A stretch of DNA of 32,253 nucleotides from Burkholderiales bacterium (GTDB taxonomy: Bacteria; Pseudomonadota; Gammaproteobacteria; Burkholderiales; Burkholderiaceae_C): positions 1-32,253 of the forward strand of contig JANYAN010000216.1 in assembly GCA_025361305.1 (NCBI GenBank). Direction: 5' to 3'. The notes beneath the pieces were generated by a model, which worked only from the letters and a program-made list of their open reading frames with translations, ran no database searches and had not been told where the DNA came from. Shown piece by piece: positions 1 to 8,452 of the stretch; within the stretch, counting starts at the first letter, position 1; every line of letters starts with the position of its first letter. The position numbers and the translations under genes are program-made.

Positions 1-728
1 CCATCGCTGGCCAGCAGGATGGACTCGAGGTTGGGGATCGCCTCGGCGCGCTCGATCTTGGCGATCAGGCCGGGCCGGTGCCGATACTCTGCAGCCGCTA
101 CGTTGCACAGCTGACGCGCCATTTCCATGTCGGTCGCGGTCTTGGGGAAACTGACCGCCACATAGTCGGCCTGGAAAGCCATCGCGGTGCGGATGTCCTC
201 CATGTCCTTGGCCGTCAGGGCCGATGCCGTGAGTCCGCCGCCCTGCTTGTTGATGCCCTTGTTGTTGGACAGTTCGCCGCCGAGTTTGACCGTGGTGTGC
301 ACCTGCTCGCCCTTGACCGAATCCACCGTCAGCACGATCAGGCCGTCGTTAAGCAGCAGCACATCGCCCGCCTTCACATCGCGCGGCAGTTCCTTGTAAT
401 CCAGCCCGACGCCGGCAATGTCACCCGGTTCGACGCGCGAGGCATCCAGCACGAACGCCATGCCGGGCGCGAGCATGACTTTGCCGTGCTCGAACTTGCC
501 GACCCGGATCTTGGGCCCCTGCAGATCGGCCATCAGCGCCACTTCGCGGCCAGCCCGCTGGGCGGCAGCGCGCACCACGCCTGCAAGGTCGATATGGTCG
601 CGGGCCTTGCCATGGCTGAAGTTCAGGCGCACCACGTTGACCCCGGCGCGGATCATCTGCTCGAGCAGGTCGGGATCGCTGGAGGCGGGGCCGAGGGTGG
701 CAACAATCTTGGTGGCACGACGGGCCAT
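1..728 (-). CDS. pyk: Pyruvate kinase, N-terminal part (3' end of gene lies outside the window)
   Basis: Reverse-strand translation starts MARRATKIVATLGPASSDPDLLEQMIRAGVNVVRLNFSHG and runs open to ...ESILLASDG at the window edge; AGGAG Shine-Dalgarno just upstream of the ATG (726-728). Confidence 0.95.
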   Translation of the reverse strand, partial: MARRATKIVATLGPASSDPDLLEQMIRAGVNVVRLNFSHGKARDHIDLAGVVRAAAQRAGREVALMADLQGPKIRVGKFEHGKVMLAPGMAFVLDASRVEPGDIAGVGLDYKELPRDVKAGDVLLLNDGLIVLTVDSVKGEQVHTTVKLGGELSNNKGINKQGGGLTASALTAKDMEDIRTAMAFQADYVAVSFPKTATDMEMARQLCNVAAAEYRHRPGLIAKIERAEAIPNLESILLASD

Positions 729-899
729 TGGACGTCTCCTGGTAACTTAGTTCCGGATTTTCCCATGGATTGGGTCACATGCCGGTTACTGAACACCGCT
801 GCGCCCCTGGGCACTGCGTGTCCGGCAGTCGCATCCGCATTGATCCAGATCAGAGCGGACGACAAACATCCACCCTAGCATGCACGTTCGTCGAAGTTT

Positions 900-920
900 G
901 CGCCCTCCGGGCGCGTTTTT
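900..920 (+). terminator. Intrinsic-terminator-like hairpin (GCGCCC-TCC-GGGCGC-GTTTTT) 15 nt upstream of the desaturase start
   Basis: Perfect 6-bp stem, 3-nt loop, then G plus five T on the + strand only; the reverse complement has no U-tract. Confidence 0.5.
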
Positions 921-935
921 GCTGCCCCTTCACCC

Positions 936-2015
936 ATGACTCCCGACCTTCTTCCCCTCGCTCCTGGCGCACCGCTGCCGCACCGCAAGATCATCCGCCA
1001 GTGGCTGATCCCACTCTCGCAGAGGACCACCGCCTACGCGCTGGCACTGCTGCTGGCCGACTACTTGCTCCTGGTTGCGGCGCTCGCCGGTACGGCATTG
1101 CTGGCAGCGACCTGGGCCAAGTTGTTGTGCGGCGTCGCGGCCGGCTTCATGACAGGCCGCTTGTTCATCATCGGGCACGATGCCTGCCACCAGAGCCTGA
1201 CGCCCCACCGCACCCTCAACAAGTGGGTCGGGCGCATCGCCTTCCTGCCATCGCTCACGCCCTACAGCCTATGGGATGCCGGCCACAATGTGGTGCACCA
1301 TGGCTACACCAACCTGCGCGGGGTCGACTTCGTCTGGGCCCCGTGCACCCTTGAGGAGTTCGCGGCCCTGAGCGGAACCCGGCGCCTGCTCGACCGCATC
1401 CATCGAAGCGGCTGGGCGCCCGGCCTGTACTACATGGTCGAGATCTGGTGGAAGCGCATGTTCTTCCCGAACCGGCACCACATGCCCACCCGGCGCAGGG
1501 TGTTCGTGCTGGACAACCTGCTGGTGAGCGGTTTTTCACTGCTCTGGGCAGCCGCGCTGGCCTCGGCCGCCGTGACGACGGGCCAATCGATCGTGCTGTT
1601 GCTGCTGGCCGGCATGGTGGTGCCGTTCCTTTTCTGGTGCGCGATGATCGGTTTCGTGGTCTACGTCCACCACACCCACACGGACGTGCGCTGGCATGAA
1701 GAGCGGGCCGCCTGGTCGAAAGCGCAGCCTTTCGTCTCGACCACCGTGCACCTGACATTCCCGCTGCGCTTCGGCGCGCTGCTGCACCACATCATGGAGC
1801 ACACGGCCCATCACGTGGACATGAGCATTCCGCTGTACCGGCTCAAGCCCTCGCAGCAGCGCCTGGAGCACCTGCTGCCGGGCCGCATCGTGATCCAGCC
1901 GTTCTCATGGCGCTGGTATTTCGACACCGCTCGGCGCTGCAAGCTGTATGACTTCTCGCGTCACTGCTGGACCGACTACGCGGGCAGGCCGACCAGCCAG
2001 CGGCTGCCAGCCTGA
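936..2015 (+). CDS. Membrane fatty acid desaturase
   Basis: Three histidine boxes GHDACH, GHNVVHH, HTAHH plus several hydrophobic segments; 359 aa. Confidence 0.9.
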   Translation: MTPDLLPLAPGAPLPHRKIIRQWLIPLSQRTTAYALALLLADYLLLVAALAGTALLAATWAKLLCGVAAGFMTGRLFIIGHDACHQSLTPHRTLNKWVGRIAFLPSLTPYSLWDAGHNVVHHGYTNLRGVDFVWAPCTLEEFAALSGTRRLLDRIHRSGWAPGLYYMVEIWWKRMFFPNRHHMPTRRRVFVLDNLLVSGFSLLWAAALASAAVTTGQSIVLLLLAGMVVPFLFWCAMIGFVVYVHHTHTDVRWHEERAAWSKAQPFVSTTVHLTFPLRFGALLHHIMEHTAHHVDMSIPLYRLKPSQQRLEHLLPGRIVIQPFSWRWYFDTARRCKLYDFSRHCWTDYAGRPTSQRLPA

Positions 2016-2022
2016 CGCCTGT

Positions 2023-3216
2023 TCACTCGCGCGCGCGCTTTTCCAGGATCTCGAAGGCCGGAAGGGTTTTGCCTTCCAGCACTTCGAGAAAAGCGCCACC
2101 GCCAGTGGAGATGTAGTCCACTTCCTTTTCGATGCCGTACTTGGCAATGGCGGCCAGCGTGTCGCCGCCGCCGGCAATGCTGAACGCACTGGACGCCGCG
2201 ATCGCGCGGGCCACCGTTTCGGTGCCCTTGGCAAATGCCTCGAACTCGAACACGCCGACCGGCCCGTTCCACACGATTGTGCCAGCCGCCTGCAGAATTT
2301 CCGCGAGCCGTGCCGCCGTCTGCGGGCCGATATCCAGGATCAGATCGTCGTCGTCAACTTCATTCGCCGCTTTCACCGTGGCTGACGCATCAGCGGCAAA
2401 CGTCTTTGCAGTCACCACATCGGTGGGAATCGGCACTTCGGCGCCGCGCGCCTTCATGGCGCCGATCACGGTGCGGGCCTGGGCCACCAGTTCCGCCTCG
2501 GCCAGCGACTTGCCTATGGGCAGGCCCATCGCCAGCATGAAGGTGTTGGCAATACCGCCCCCGACGATCAGCCGGTCGACCTTGCCGGCCAGCGATTGCA
2601 GGATGGTGAGCTTGGTTGAAACCTTGGAGCCTGCCACGATCGCAACCAATGGCCGGCGCGGATTGGCCAGGGCCTTGCCGATGGCGTCGATCTCTGCCGC
2701 CAGCAGGGGGCCGGCGCACGCGATGCGCGCGTACTGGGCGATGCCGTAGGTCGACGCCTCAGCCCGGTGTGCCGTGCCGAAGGCGTCATGGACGAAGATA
2801 TCGCACAGCGACGCCATCTTCCTGGCCAGGACGGGATCGTTCTTCTTTTCGCCCTTGTTGAGCCGGCAGTTCTCCAGCAGCACGAGTTGGCCGGCAGCCA
2901 GCTCGACGCCGTCGACCCAGTCGGCTTGCAGCCGTACCTCTCGTCCCAGCAGTTCGCCCAGGCGCCGGGCCACGGGCGCCAATGAGTCTTGCGCCCTGAA
3001 TTGCCCTTCGACGGGCCGGCCCAGATGCGAGGTGACCATCACAGCCGCGCCGGCTTCCAGCGCCATCCGGATGCAGGGCAGGGACGCGCGAATGCGTGTG
3101 TCTTCGGTGATGTTTCCGGCATCGTCCTGAGGCACGTTGAGATCCGCACGGATGAAGACACGTTGGCCGGCAACTTTGCCTTGGGCAAGCAGATCGGAAA
3201 AGCGGATGACGTTCAT
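2023..3216 (-). CDS. pgk: Phosphoglycerate kinase
   Basis: [32 protein letters not shown]..., [27 protein letters not shown] motifs; start chosen at the internal Met rather than the longer ORF start. Confidence 0.95.
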   Translation of the reverse strand: MNVIRFSDLLAQGKVAGQRVFIRADLNVPQDDAGNITEDTRIRASLPCIRMALEAGAAVMVTSHLGRPVEGQFRAQDSLAPVARRLGELLGREVRLQADWVDGVELAAGQLVLLENCRLNKGEKKNDPVLARKMASLCDIFVHDAFGTAHRAEASTYGIAQYARIACAGPLLAAEIDAIGKALANPRRPLVAIVAGSKVSTKLTILQSLAGKVDRLIVGGGIANTFMLAMGLPIGKSLAEAELVAQARTVIGAMKARGAEVPIPTDVVTAKTFAADASATVKAANEVDDDDLILDIGPQTAARLAEILQAAGTIVWNGPVGVFEFEAFAKGTETVARAIAASSAFSIAGGGDTLAAIAKYGIEKEVDYISTGGGAFLEVLEGKTLPAFEILEKRARE

Positions 3217-3289
3217 GGGCAGCTTTGAATGACGCAACCCCGAATTCTAGGAGCACGCCCCACCTGAGCCGTGGGCTGGCGCAACAGCG

Positions 3290-4267
3290 CTAGAGTGACG
3301 GCGTTTCAAATCTGGCGCCTGGCCGCAGCCCGAAGCCATGAAGGAATTGCGCTGCAGGCATGCGCTTGCCCCCAGGACGTTGAAGCGTCGTCAGCAGCAA
3401 GTTGCCCTGGCCGCATGCGACCGTGATGCCCTCGGCGTCGGCGCCCAGGACCGTGCCCGGCGCGGCCAGTGGTGCAGGCGCTGGTGCGATGACCCGCGCC
3501 GACCAAAGCTTGAGTGTCTCACCACCCAGCGCTGCGGTGGCGCCAGGGAACGGATCGAACGCCCGGAATCGCCTTTCGATCACCGCCGCCGGCTCTGCCC
3601 AATCGACGATGGCCTCGGCCTTGTCGATCTTGTTGGCATAGGTGACGCCGGTGTCGGGCTGCGCCACAGGGTCAAGCTCGCCCCGGTCGGCCCGCTCGAG
3701 CGTCTGCACGATCAGCCGACCGCCCAGGGCGGCCAGCTTGTCGTGCAGCGTGCCAGTCGTGTCGGTTTGCGCGATCGGGACGCGCCCGGTCATCAGCATG
3801 GGTCCAGTGTCCAGTCCCGCGTCCATCTGCATGATGGTGACACCCGTCTGGCTGTCGCCGGCCTCGATGGCGCGATGGATGGGCGCCGCACCGCGCCAGC
3901 GCGGCAACAGCGAGGCATGAATGTTCAGGCAACCCAGCCGCGGCAGGTCAAGCACCCATTGGGGCAGGATCAGACCGTATGCGGCAACCACCATCGCGTC
4001 CGCCTGTGCCCTGACGAGCGCTTCGCGGGCCAGGGTCGCGTCGGCTTGCGCCTTGCCATCCAGGCGCAAGCTGCGCGGCTGAATCAGCTCAATGCCATGA
4101 GAGAGCGCGTATTGCTTGACCGCAGAGTGCTGCAGTTTCATGCCGCGGCCGGCCGGCCGGTCCGGCTGGGTCAACACCATGGCAACTTCCAGCCCGGCGC
4201 TTTGCAGGCACGCCAAGGCAGTGCGGGCAAAGTCGGGCGTGCCCGCGAAAACAATTCGCAAGGTCAA
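3290..4267 (-). CDS. fmt: Methionyl-tRNA formyltransferase
   Basis: [12 protein letters not shown]..., [31 protein letters not shown] motifs. No ATG near the N-terminus; TTG at 4265-4267 (or 4259-4261) is the likely start. Confidence 0.93.
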   Translation of the reverse strand: MTLRIVFAGTPDFARTALACLQSAGLEVAMVLTQPDRPAGRGMKLQHSAVKQYALSHGIELIQPRSLRLDGKAQADATLAREALVRAQADAMVVAAYGLILPQWVLDLPRLGCLNIHASLLPRWRGAAPIHRAIEAGDSQTGVTIMQMDAGLDTGPMLMTGRVPIAQTDTTGTLHDKLAALGGRLIVQTLERADRGELDPVAQPDTGVTYANKIDKAEAIVDWAEPAAVIERRFRAFDPFPGATAALGGETLKLWSARVIAPAPAPLAAPGTVLGADAEGITVACGQGNLLLTTLQRPGGKRMPAAQFLHGFGLRPGARFETPSL

Positions 4268-4770
4268 TCCCGATCCGGTGCGTTCTTCAGTTCCATGCCA
4301 GGGTGGGCCCGCTGGACCACGCCACCCGGGTCCAGGTAGACCCAATAGAACATGTCGCTGCCGTCGCTCCAGCGGTAGGTCATGATCGGACCGTCCCAGC
4401 TGACCACGCGGTCGACCAGCGCCGGCGGACCGAATTCGCGCTCCACATCGGCCCGCGTCCATTGGCCGGCCTGGATGCGGTTGAATTCCGTTGCCGTGAG
4501 GACCTGGCGCGAACGCACCACCTTGCCCGAGGCATCCAGGTCGATCATGACGGCCTGCTGGCCGAAGGGCTGGAGCGAATACTGCAGGCGCTGCTGACCG
4601 GACGCGGGCAGGGCCACGACACGTGTGGGCGGACCGAGCCTGTTGATGACAACATCACGGGGAGTGCCGGGCTCCATGTCCGCGGCCGACCATGGGGCGC
4701 TGGCGCAACCAGCCAGCGCTGTCACGCCGGCCAGGGCGAAGACACAACACATCAGCGACAGGCTTTTCAT
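4264..4770 (-). CDS. BamE/SmpA-like outer-membrane lipoprotein
   Basis: Lipoprotein signal [22 protein letters not shown] (lipobox LAGC) followed by repeated BamE-like motifs ([27 protein letters not shown]). Confidence 0.75.
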   Translation of the reverse strand: MKSLSLMCCVFALAGVTALAGCASAPWSAADMEPGTPRDVVINRLGPPTRVVALPASGQQRLQYSLQPFGQQAVMIDLDASGKVVRSRQVLTATEFNRIQAGQWTRADVEREFGPPALVDRVVSWDGPIMTYRWSDGSDMFYWVYLDPGGVVQRAHPGMELKNAPDRD

Positions 4771-4788
4771 GACGCCCTTTCACACGGT

Positions 4789-5301
4789 TCAGGCCCGTTC
4801 AGTGTCGCGCCGGGCCTTGAGCATTTTGGTCTTGATCCGGTTGCGCTTGAGCGGCGAAAGGTATTCGACGAAGACCTTGCCCAGCAGATGGTCCATCTCG
4901 TGCTGGATACACACCGCCAGCAGCCCTTCGGCCTCAATCGTGCGCAACTGACCGTCACCGTCCAGGGCTTGGACCCTGATGGCAGCCGAGCGTTCCACCC
5001 CGTCGTAGATTCCCGGCACCGACAGGCACCCTTCGTCGCTGATCTGCATCTGCGGGCTGGCCCAGGAAAGGGCCGGGTTGATCAGCACGAGCGGCTCGTT
5101 GCGTTGTTCAGACACGTCGATCACGATCAGGCGTTGGTGCACGTCCACCTGGGTCGCGGCCAGGCCGATGCCGTTGGCCTCGTACATGGTTTCGAGCATG
5201 TCGGCGATCAACTGCTTGATGCCGGCATCGACCGCCGGCACCAGTCGGGCGACCGTATGCAGCTTGGGGTCGGGATAATACAGAATGGGCAGGAGTGGCA
5301 T
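4789..5301 (-). CDS. def: Peptide deformylase
   Basis: [18 protein letters not shown]..., [34 protein letters not shown] (all three deformylase motifs); start placed at MPLLPIL. Confidence 0.95.
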   Translation of the reverse strand: MPLLPILYYPDPKLHTVARLVPAVDAGIKQLIADMLETMYEANGIGLAATQVDVHQRLIVIDVSEQRNEPLVLINPALSWASPQMQISDEGCLSVPGIYDGVERSAAIRVQALDGDGQLRTIEAEGLLAVCIQHEMDHLLGKVFVEYLSPLKRNRIKTKMLKARRDTERA

Positions 5302-5482
5302 GGTTCTGGTCACTGGTGTCGCTATTTTCGCTATTTTTGGCTTTTCGAGCATAGCGTGAAGCCAATAATCGTTGCCCAATCAAGGGCTTGAGCGCAGAAT
5401 CGCCAGTGATTTGTCAAGACTTTCGGCCGCTTTTGCACTTCCCGGCGGCTGTGGCGCAATGCATAGACACAGGAAGAAACCG

Positions 5483-6718
5483 ATGATGGCCCGATCCAAC
5501 ACAGCTTTTGGCCCCTCCCGAGCCCGGCATGCCTGCGCGGTCCTCGCGGTGCTTTCCGGTGGGTTGTGGTCGGCGTCGGCGCTGGCCCAGAATTATCCGG
5601 TCACTCCCGGCCAGCGGTCCACGGCACAGCAAGTGGCGCAGGCTGGCATCGCCCTGAGCGAACTGGCCCCCAACGCCCCGGATGAATACACAGTCAAGCG
5701 CGGCGATACGCTGTGGGCCATCTCCGGCGTCTTCCTGACCAGCCCCTGGCGCTGGCCCGAGCTGTGGGGCATGAACATGGAAGAGGTGCGCAACCCGCAC
5801 CGGATCTACCCCGGCCAGCACCTGGTCCTTGAAAAGAAGGATGGGCGCGCCCTGTTGCGCCTGCGGCCGGACGGCGAAGGCACGGCGCCAACCGACACAG
5901 TGCGGGTTTCGCCCCGCACCCGGATCGAAAACCTGCACGATTCAGCGCTGCCAACCCTGCTGTCGCAACTGATCGAGCCGTTCCTTGCCGAACCGATGAT
6001 CGTGAGCGAATCGGCGCTGGCCCAGGCCCCCCGCATCGTTGCGGCGCCTGAGGGCCGAGTCCTGATTACCCGCGGTGACAGGGCCTACGCGCGCGGTCTG
6101 GCGGCGACGCCACTGATGGTGCGCGTGACGGGCCGTTCGGACGACTACCGCGTGTTCCGGGATGCCGTTGCATTGAAAGATCCGGTCACCGGCACGGTGC
6201 TGGGCTACGAGGCCAAATACCTCGGCAACGCGTCGCTGGTCCGCAGCGAAGGCAGTCAGTCCGTCCGGACCAAGAGCGGCGGCACCGAGACGATGATCGT
6301 GCCTGCGACGATAGACATCGTCGCGGCCAAGGAGGAGATGCGCGTAGGCGACCGGCTGCTGCCCGAACCGCCACGCTAGTTCCTCAGCTACGTGCCGCGC
6401 GCCCCGGCCTCGCCGGTGGATGGCAACATCGTGTCTGTTTATGGCAACGCGGTGGCGCTGGTCGGCCAGAACCAGGTCGTTGTCATCAACAAGGGGACGG
6501 CCGACGGCATCGAGACCGGCCACGTCCTGGCCATCCGGCACGAGGGCCAGCGGTTGCTGGACCGCTCGCAGGCGGGCGAGCAGACGCAGATCAAGCTGCC
6601 TGACGAACGCAATGGCCTGCTGATGGTGTTCAGGCCCTTCGAGCGCCTGTCGTATGCGCTCGTGCTGGAGATCAATGAAGCGGTGACGGTCGGCGACCGC
6701 GTAGTCAACCCGCGCTGA
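5483..6718 (+). pseudogene. LysM peptidoglycan-binding domain protein split by an in-frame TAG at 6377-6379
   Basis: Signal-peptide-like N-terminus, LysM domain (DEYTVKRGDTLWAISGVFLTSPWRWPELWGMN...NPHRIYPGQHLVL). The reading frame continues after the TAG in the same phase: LLPEPPR*FLSYVPRAPASPVDGNIVSVYGNAVALVGQNQVVVINKGTADGIETGHVLAI...VVNPR. Confidence 0.8.
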
Positions 6719-6731
6719 ACCCGTCGGCTCG

Positions 6732-7862
6732 ATGCAAAGCGACGAGCTCGCCGCGTGGTTGCGGCTTGCCCTTACGCCCGAAGTCGGCAACATGGCCGCG
6801 CGGCGCTTGCTGGCCGCGTTCGGCCTCCCACAGGCCATCTTCGTGCAGTCTGCGCTGGCGTTGCAGCAGGTCGTCAGCGTGGCCCAGGCCGCCGCCCTGA
6901 AGACAGAGCCAGCCGGGCTGGCGGCGCAGCTGGGATCGACAACGACCTGGCTCGCCCAGCGTGCCAGCGCGGGCTCGCGCCGCCTGGTTACCCTGGGGGA
7001 CCCGGACTACCCGCAGGCCCTGCTGAACATCGAAGACCCGCCGCTGATGCTGTACCTGGCGGGAAACACCCGTGCGCCGTGGCCTCTCTCGGCCATCGCG
7101 ATCGTTGGCAGCCGCAATCCGAGCCCACAGGGGCTGCTGAACGCCCGGCAGTTCGCGCTCAGCCTGGCGCAGGCCGGTTTGACTGTGGTCTCCGGGCTGG
7201 CCCTGGGCGTTGACGCAGCAGCGCATGAGGGCGCACTCGAAGGCGCTGGTGCGCACATGTTGGCAACTATCGCCGTGGTCGGAACGGGCCTGGACCAGGT
7301 CTATCCCCGCAGACACCTCGATCTGGCCGGGCGGATCGCGGCCAACGGGCTGCTGGTCAGCGAGTATGTGCTCGGAACGCCGCCGCTGGCTGCCAACTTC
7401 CCTCGGCGCAATCGCATCATCTCGGCCCTCAGCCAGGGCACGCTGGTGGTCGAGGCTGCGCTGCAGTCCGGCTCCCTGATCACGGCACGGCTGGCCGCGG
7501 AGCAGGGCAAGGAGGTCTTTGCAATTCCCGGCTCTATCCACTCGACCCATTCACGCGGTTGCCACGCCCTGCTCAAGCAAGGCGCCAAATTGGTGGAATC
7601 AGCCCAGGACGTGCTGGACGAGTTGCAGCCACAGGCCCAGGCCCGGCGAGCGTCCCCGGCCACAGACGCGGTCGATGAGCTGCCGGCTGCCGACGATCCG
7701 TTGCTCGAAGCCCTCGGGTTTGACGTAGCGACCCTTGATGCACTGGTCGCGCGCACGGGGATGTCGGCCGCAGAACTTCAGGCGCGGCTGCTTGACCTCG
7801 AGCTGGCGGGGCGCCTGGCCCGGTTGCCCGGCGGCCTGTATCAGCGGATCGGCACGGGCTGA
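6732..7862 (+). CDS. dprA: DNA processing protein DprA/Smf
   Basis: AIVGSRNPSPQGLLNARQFA, VSGLALGVDAAAHEGAL, NFPRRNRIISALSQGTLVVEA, EVFAIPGSIHS motifs. Confidence 0.95.
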   Translation: MQSDELAAWLRLALTPEVGNMAARRLLAAFGLPQAIFVQSALALQQVVSVAQAAALKTEPAGLAAQLGSTTTWLAQRASAGSRRLVTLGDPDYPQALLNIEDPPLMLYLAGNTRAPWPLSAIAIVGSRNPSPQGLLNARQFALSLAQAGLTVVSGLALGVDAAAHEGALEGAGAHMLATIAVVGTGLDQVYPRRHLDLAGRIAANGLLVSEYVLGTPPLAANFPRRNRIISALSQGTLVVEAALQSGSLITARLAAEQGKEVFAIPGSIHSTHSRGCHALLKQGAKLVESAQDVLDELQPQAQARRASPATDAVDELPAADDPLLEALGFDVATLDALVARTGMSAAELQARLLDLELAGRLARLPGGLYQRIGTG

Positions 7863-7944
7863 GCTTCGGGTCCGACGCAACAGTGTCGCCATTGGCTGAA
7901 AAAGCCTGGACGGGCGCACGGCGTTCTGGGCTATATTGAGGTTC

Positions 7945-8433
7945 ATGTTTGAAGTGCTGGTGTTTGTCTACGAGAACTACTGGCGCGGCGAGGCCTGTCC
8001 CGAGTCGCAGCACCTGGGCCGCAAGCTCAGTGCCCACGGCTTCGACGCCGACGAGATCGCCCAGGCACTGACCTGGCTCGACGGCCTGACACTGGCGGCC
8101 CAGAATACCGACCTTGAAATCGAACTGGCGCCTGCGGGCGACGCCTCGACACGCCAGTCAGATACGAGCCTGCGGGTCTACTGCGTCGCCGAACAAGACC
8201 ACCTGGGCGCCCAATGTCTCGGGTTTGTGCATTTTCTGGAGACTGCCGGCGTATTGCCCGCGCCGATGCGCGAGATCGTGATCGACCGGGCCATGGCGGC
8301 GCCAGGCGATCCGGTTTCACTGGACGACTTCAAGATCATCGTCCTGATGGTGTACTGGAGCTTCGGTGAAGAACCGGATGCGCTGGTGCTGGACGAGCTG
8401 TGCGACGACACCGAGGGCCGCGTCGCCCACTGA
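7945..8433 (+). CDS. smg: Smg family protein (DUF494)
   Basis: MFEVLVFVYENYW...LGRKLSAHGFDADEIAQALTWLDGL; position immediately after dprA is typical. Confidence 0.88.
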   Translation: MFEVLVFVYENYWRGEACPESQHLGRKLSAHGFDADEIAQALTWLDGLTLAAQNTDLEIELAPAGDASTRQSDTSLRVYCVAEQDHLGAQCLGFVHFLETAGVLPAPMREIVIDRAMAAPGDPVSLDDFKIIVLMVYWSFGEEPDALVLDELCDDTEGRVAH

Positions 8434-8452
8434 GCCCGGGGCTTGCGCGGAT

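Noticed and set aside
78-878. 266-aa + strand ORF at the window start
   Set aside because: Antisense to pyruvate kinase, whose conserved reading frame runs to the window edge.
6377-6379. Amber codon reassigned to an amino acid genome-wide
   Set aside because: TAG is the natural terminator of fmt, the lrp-type gene and glnE in this same window.
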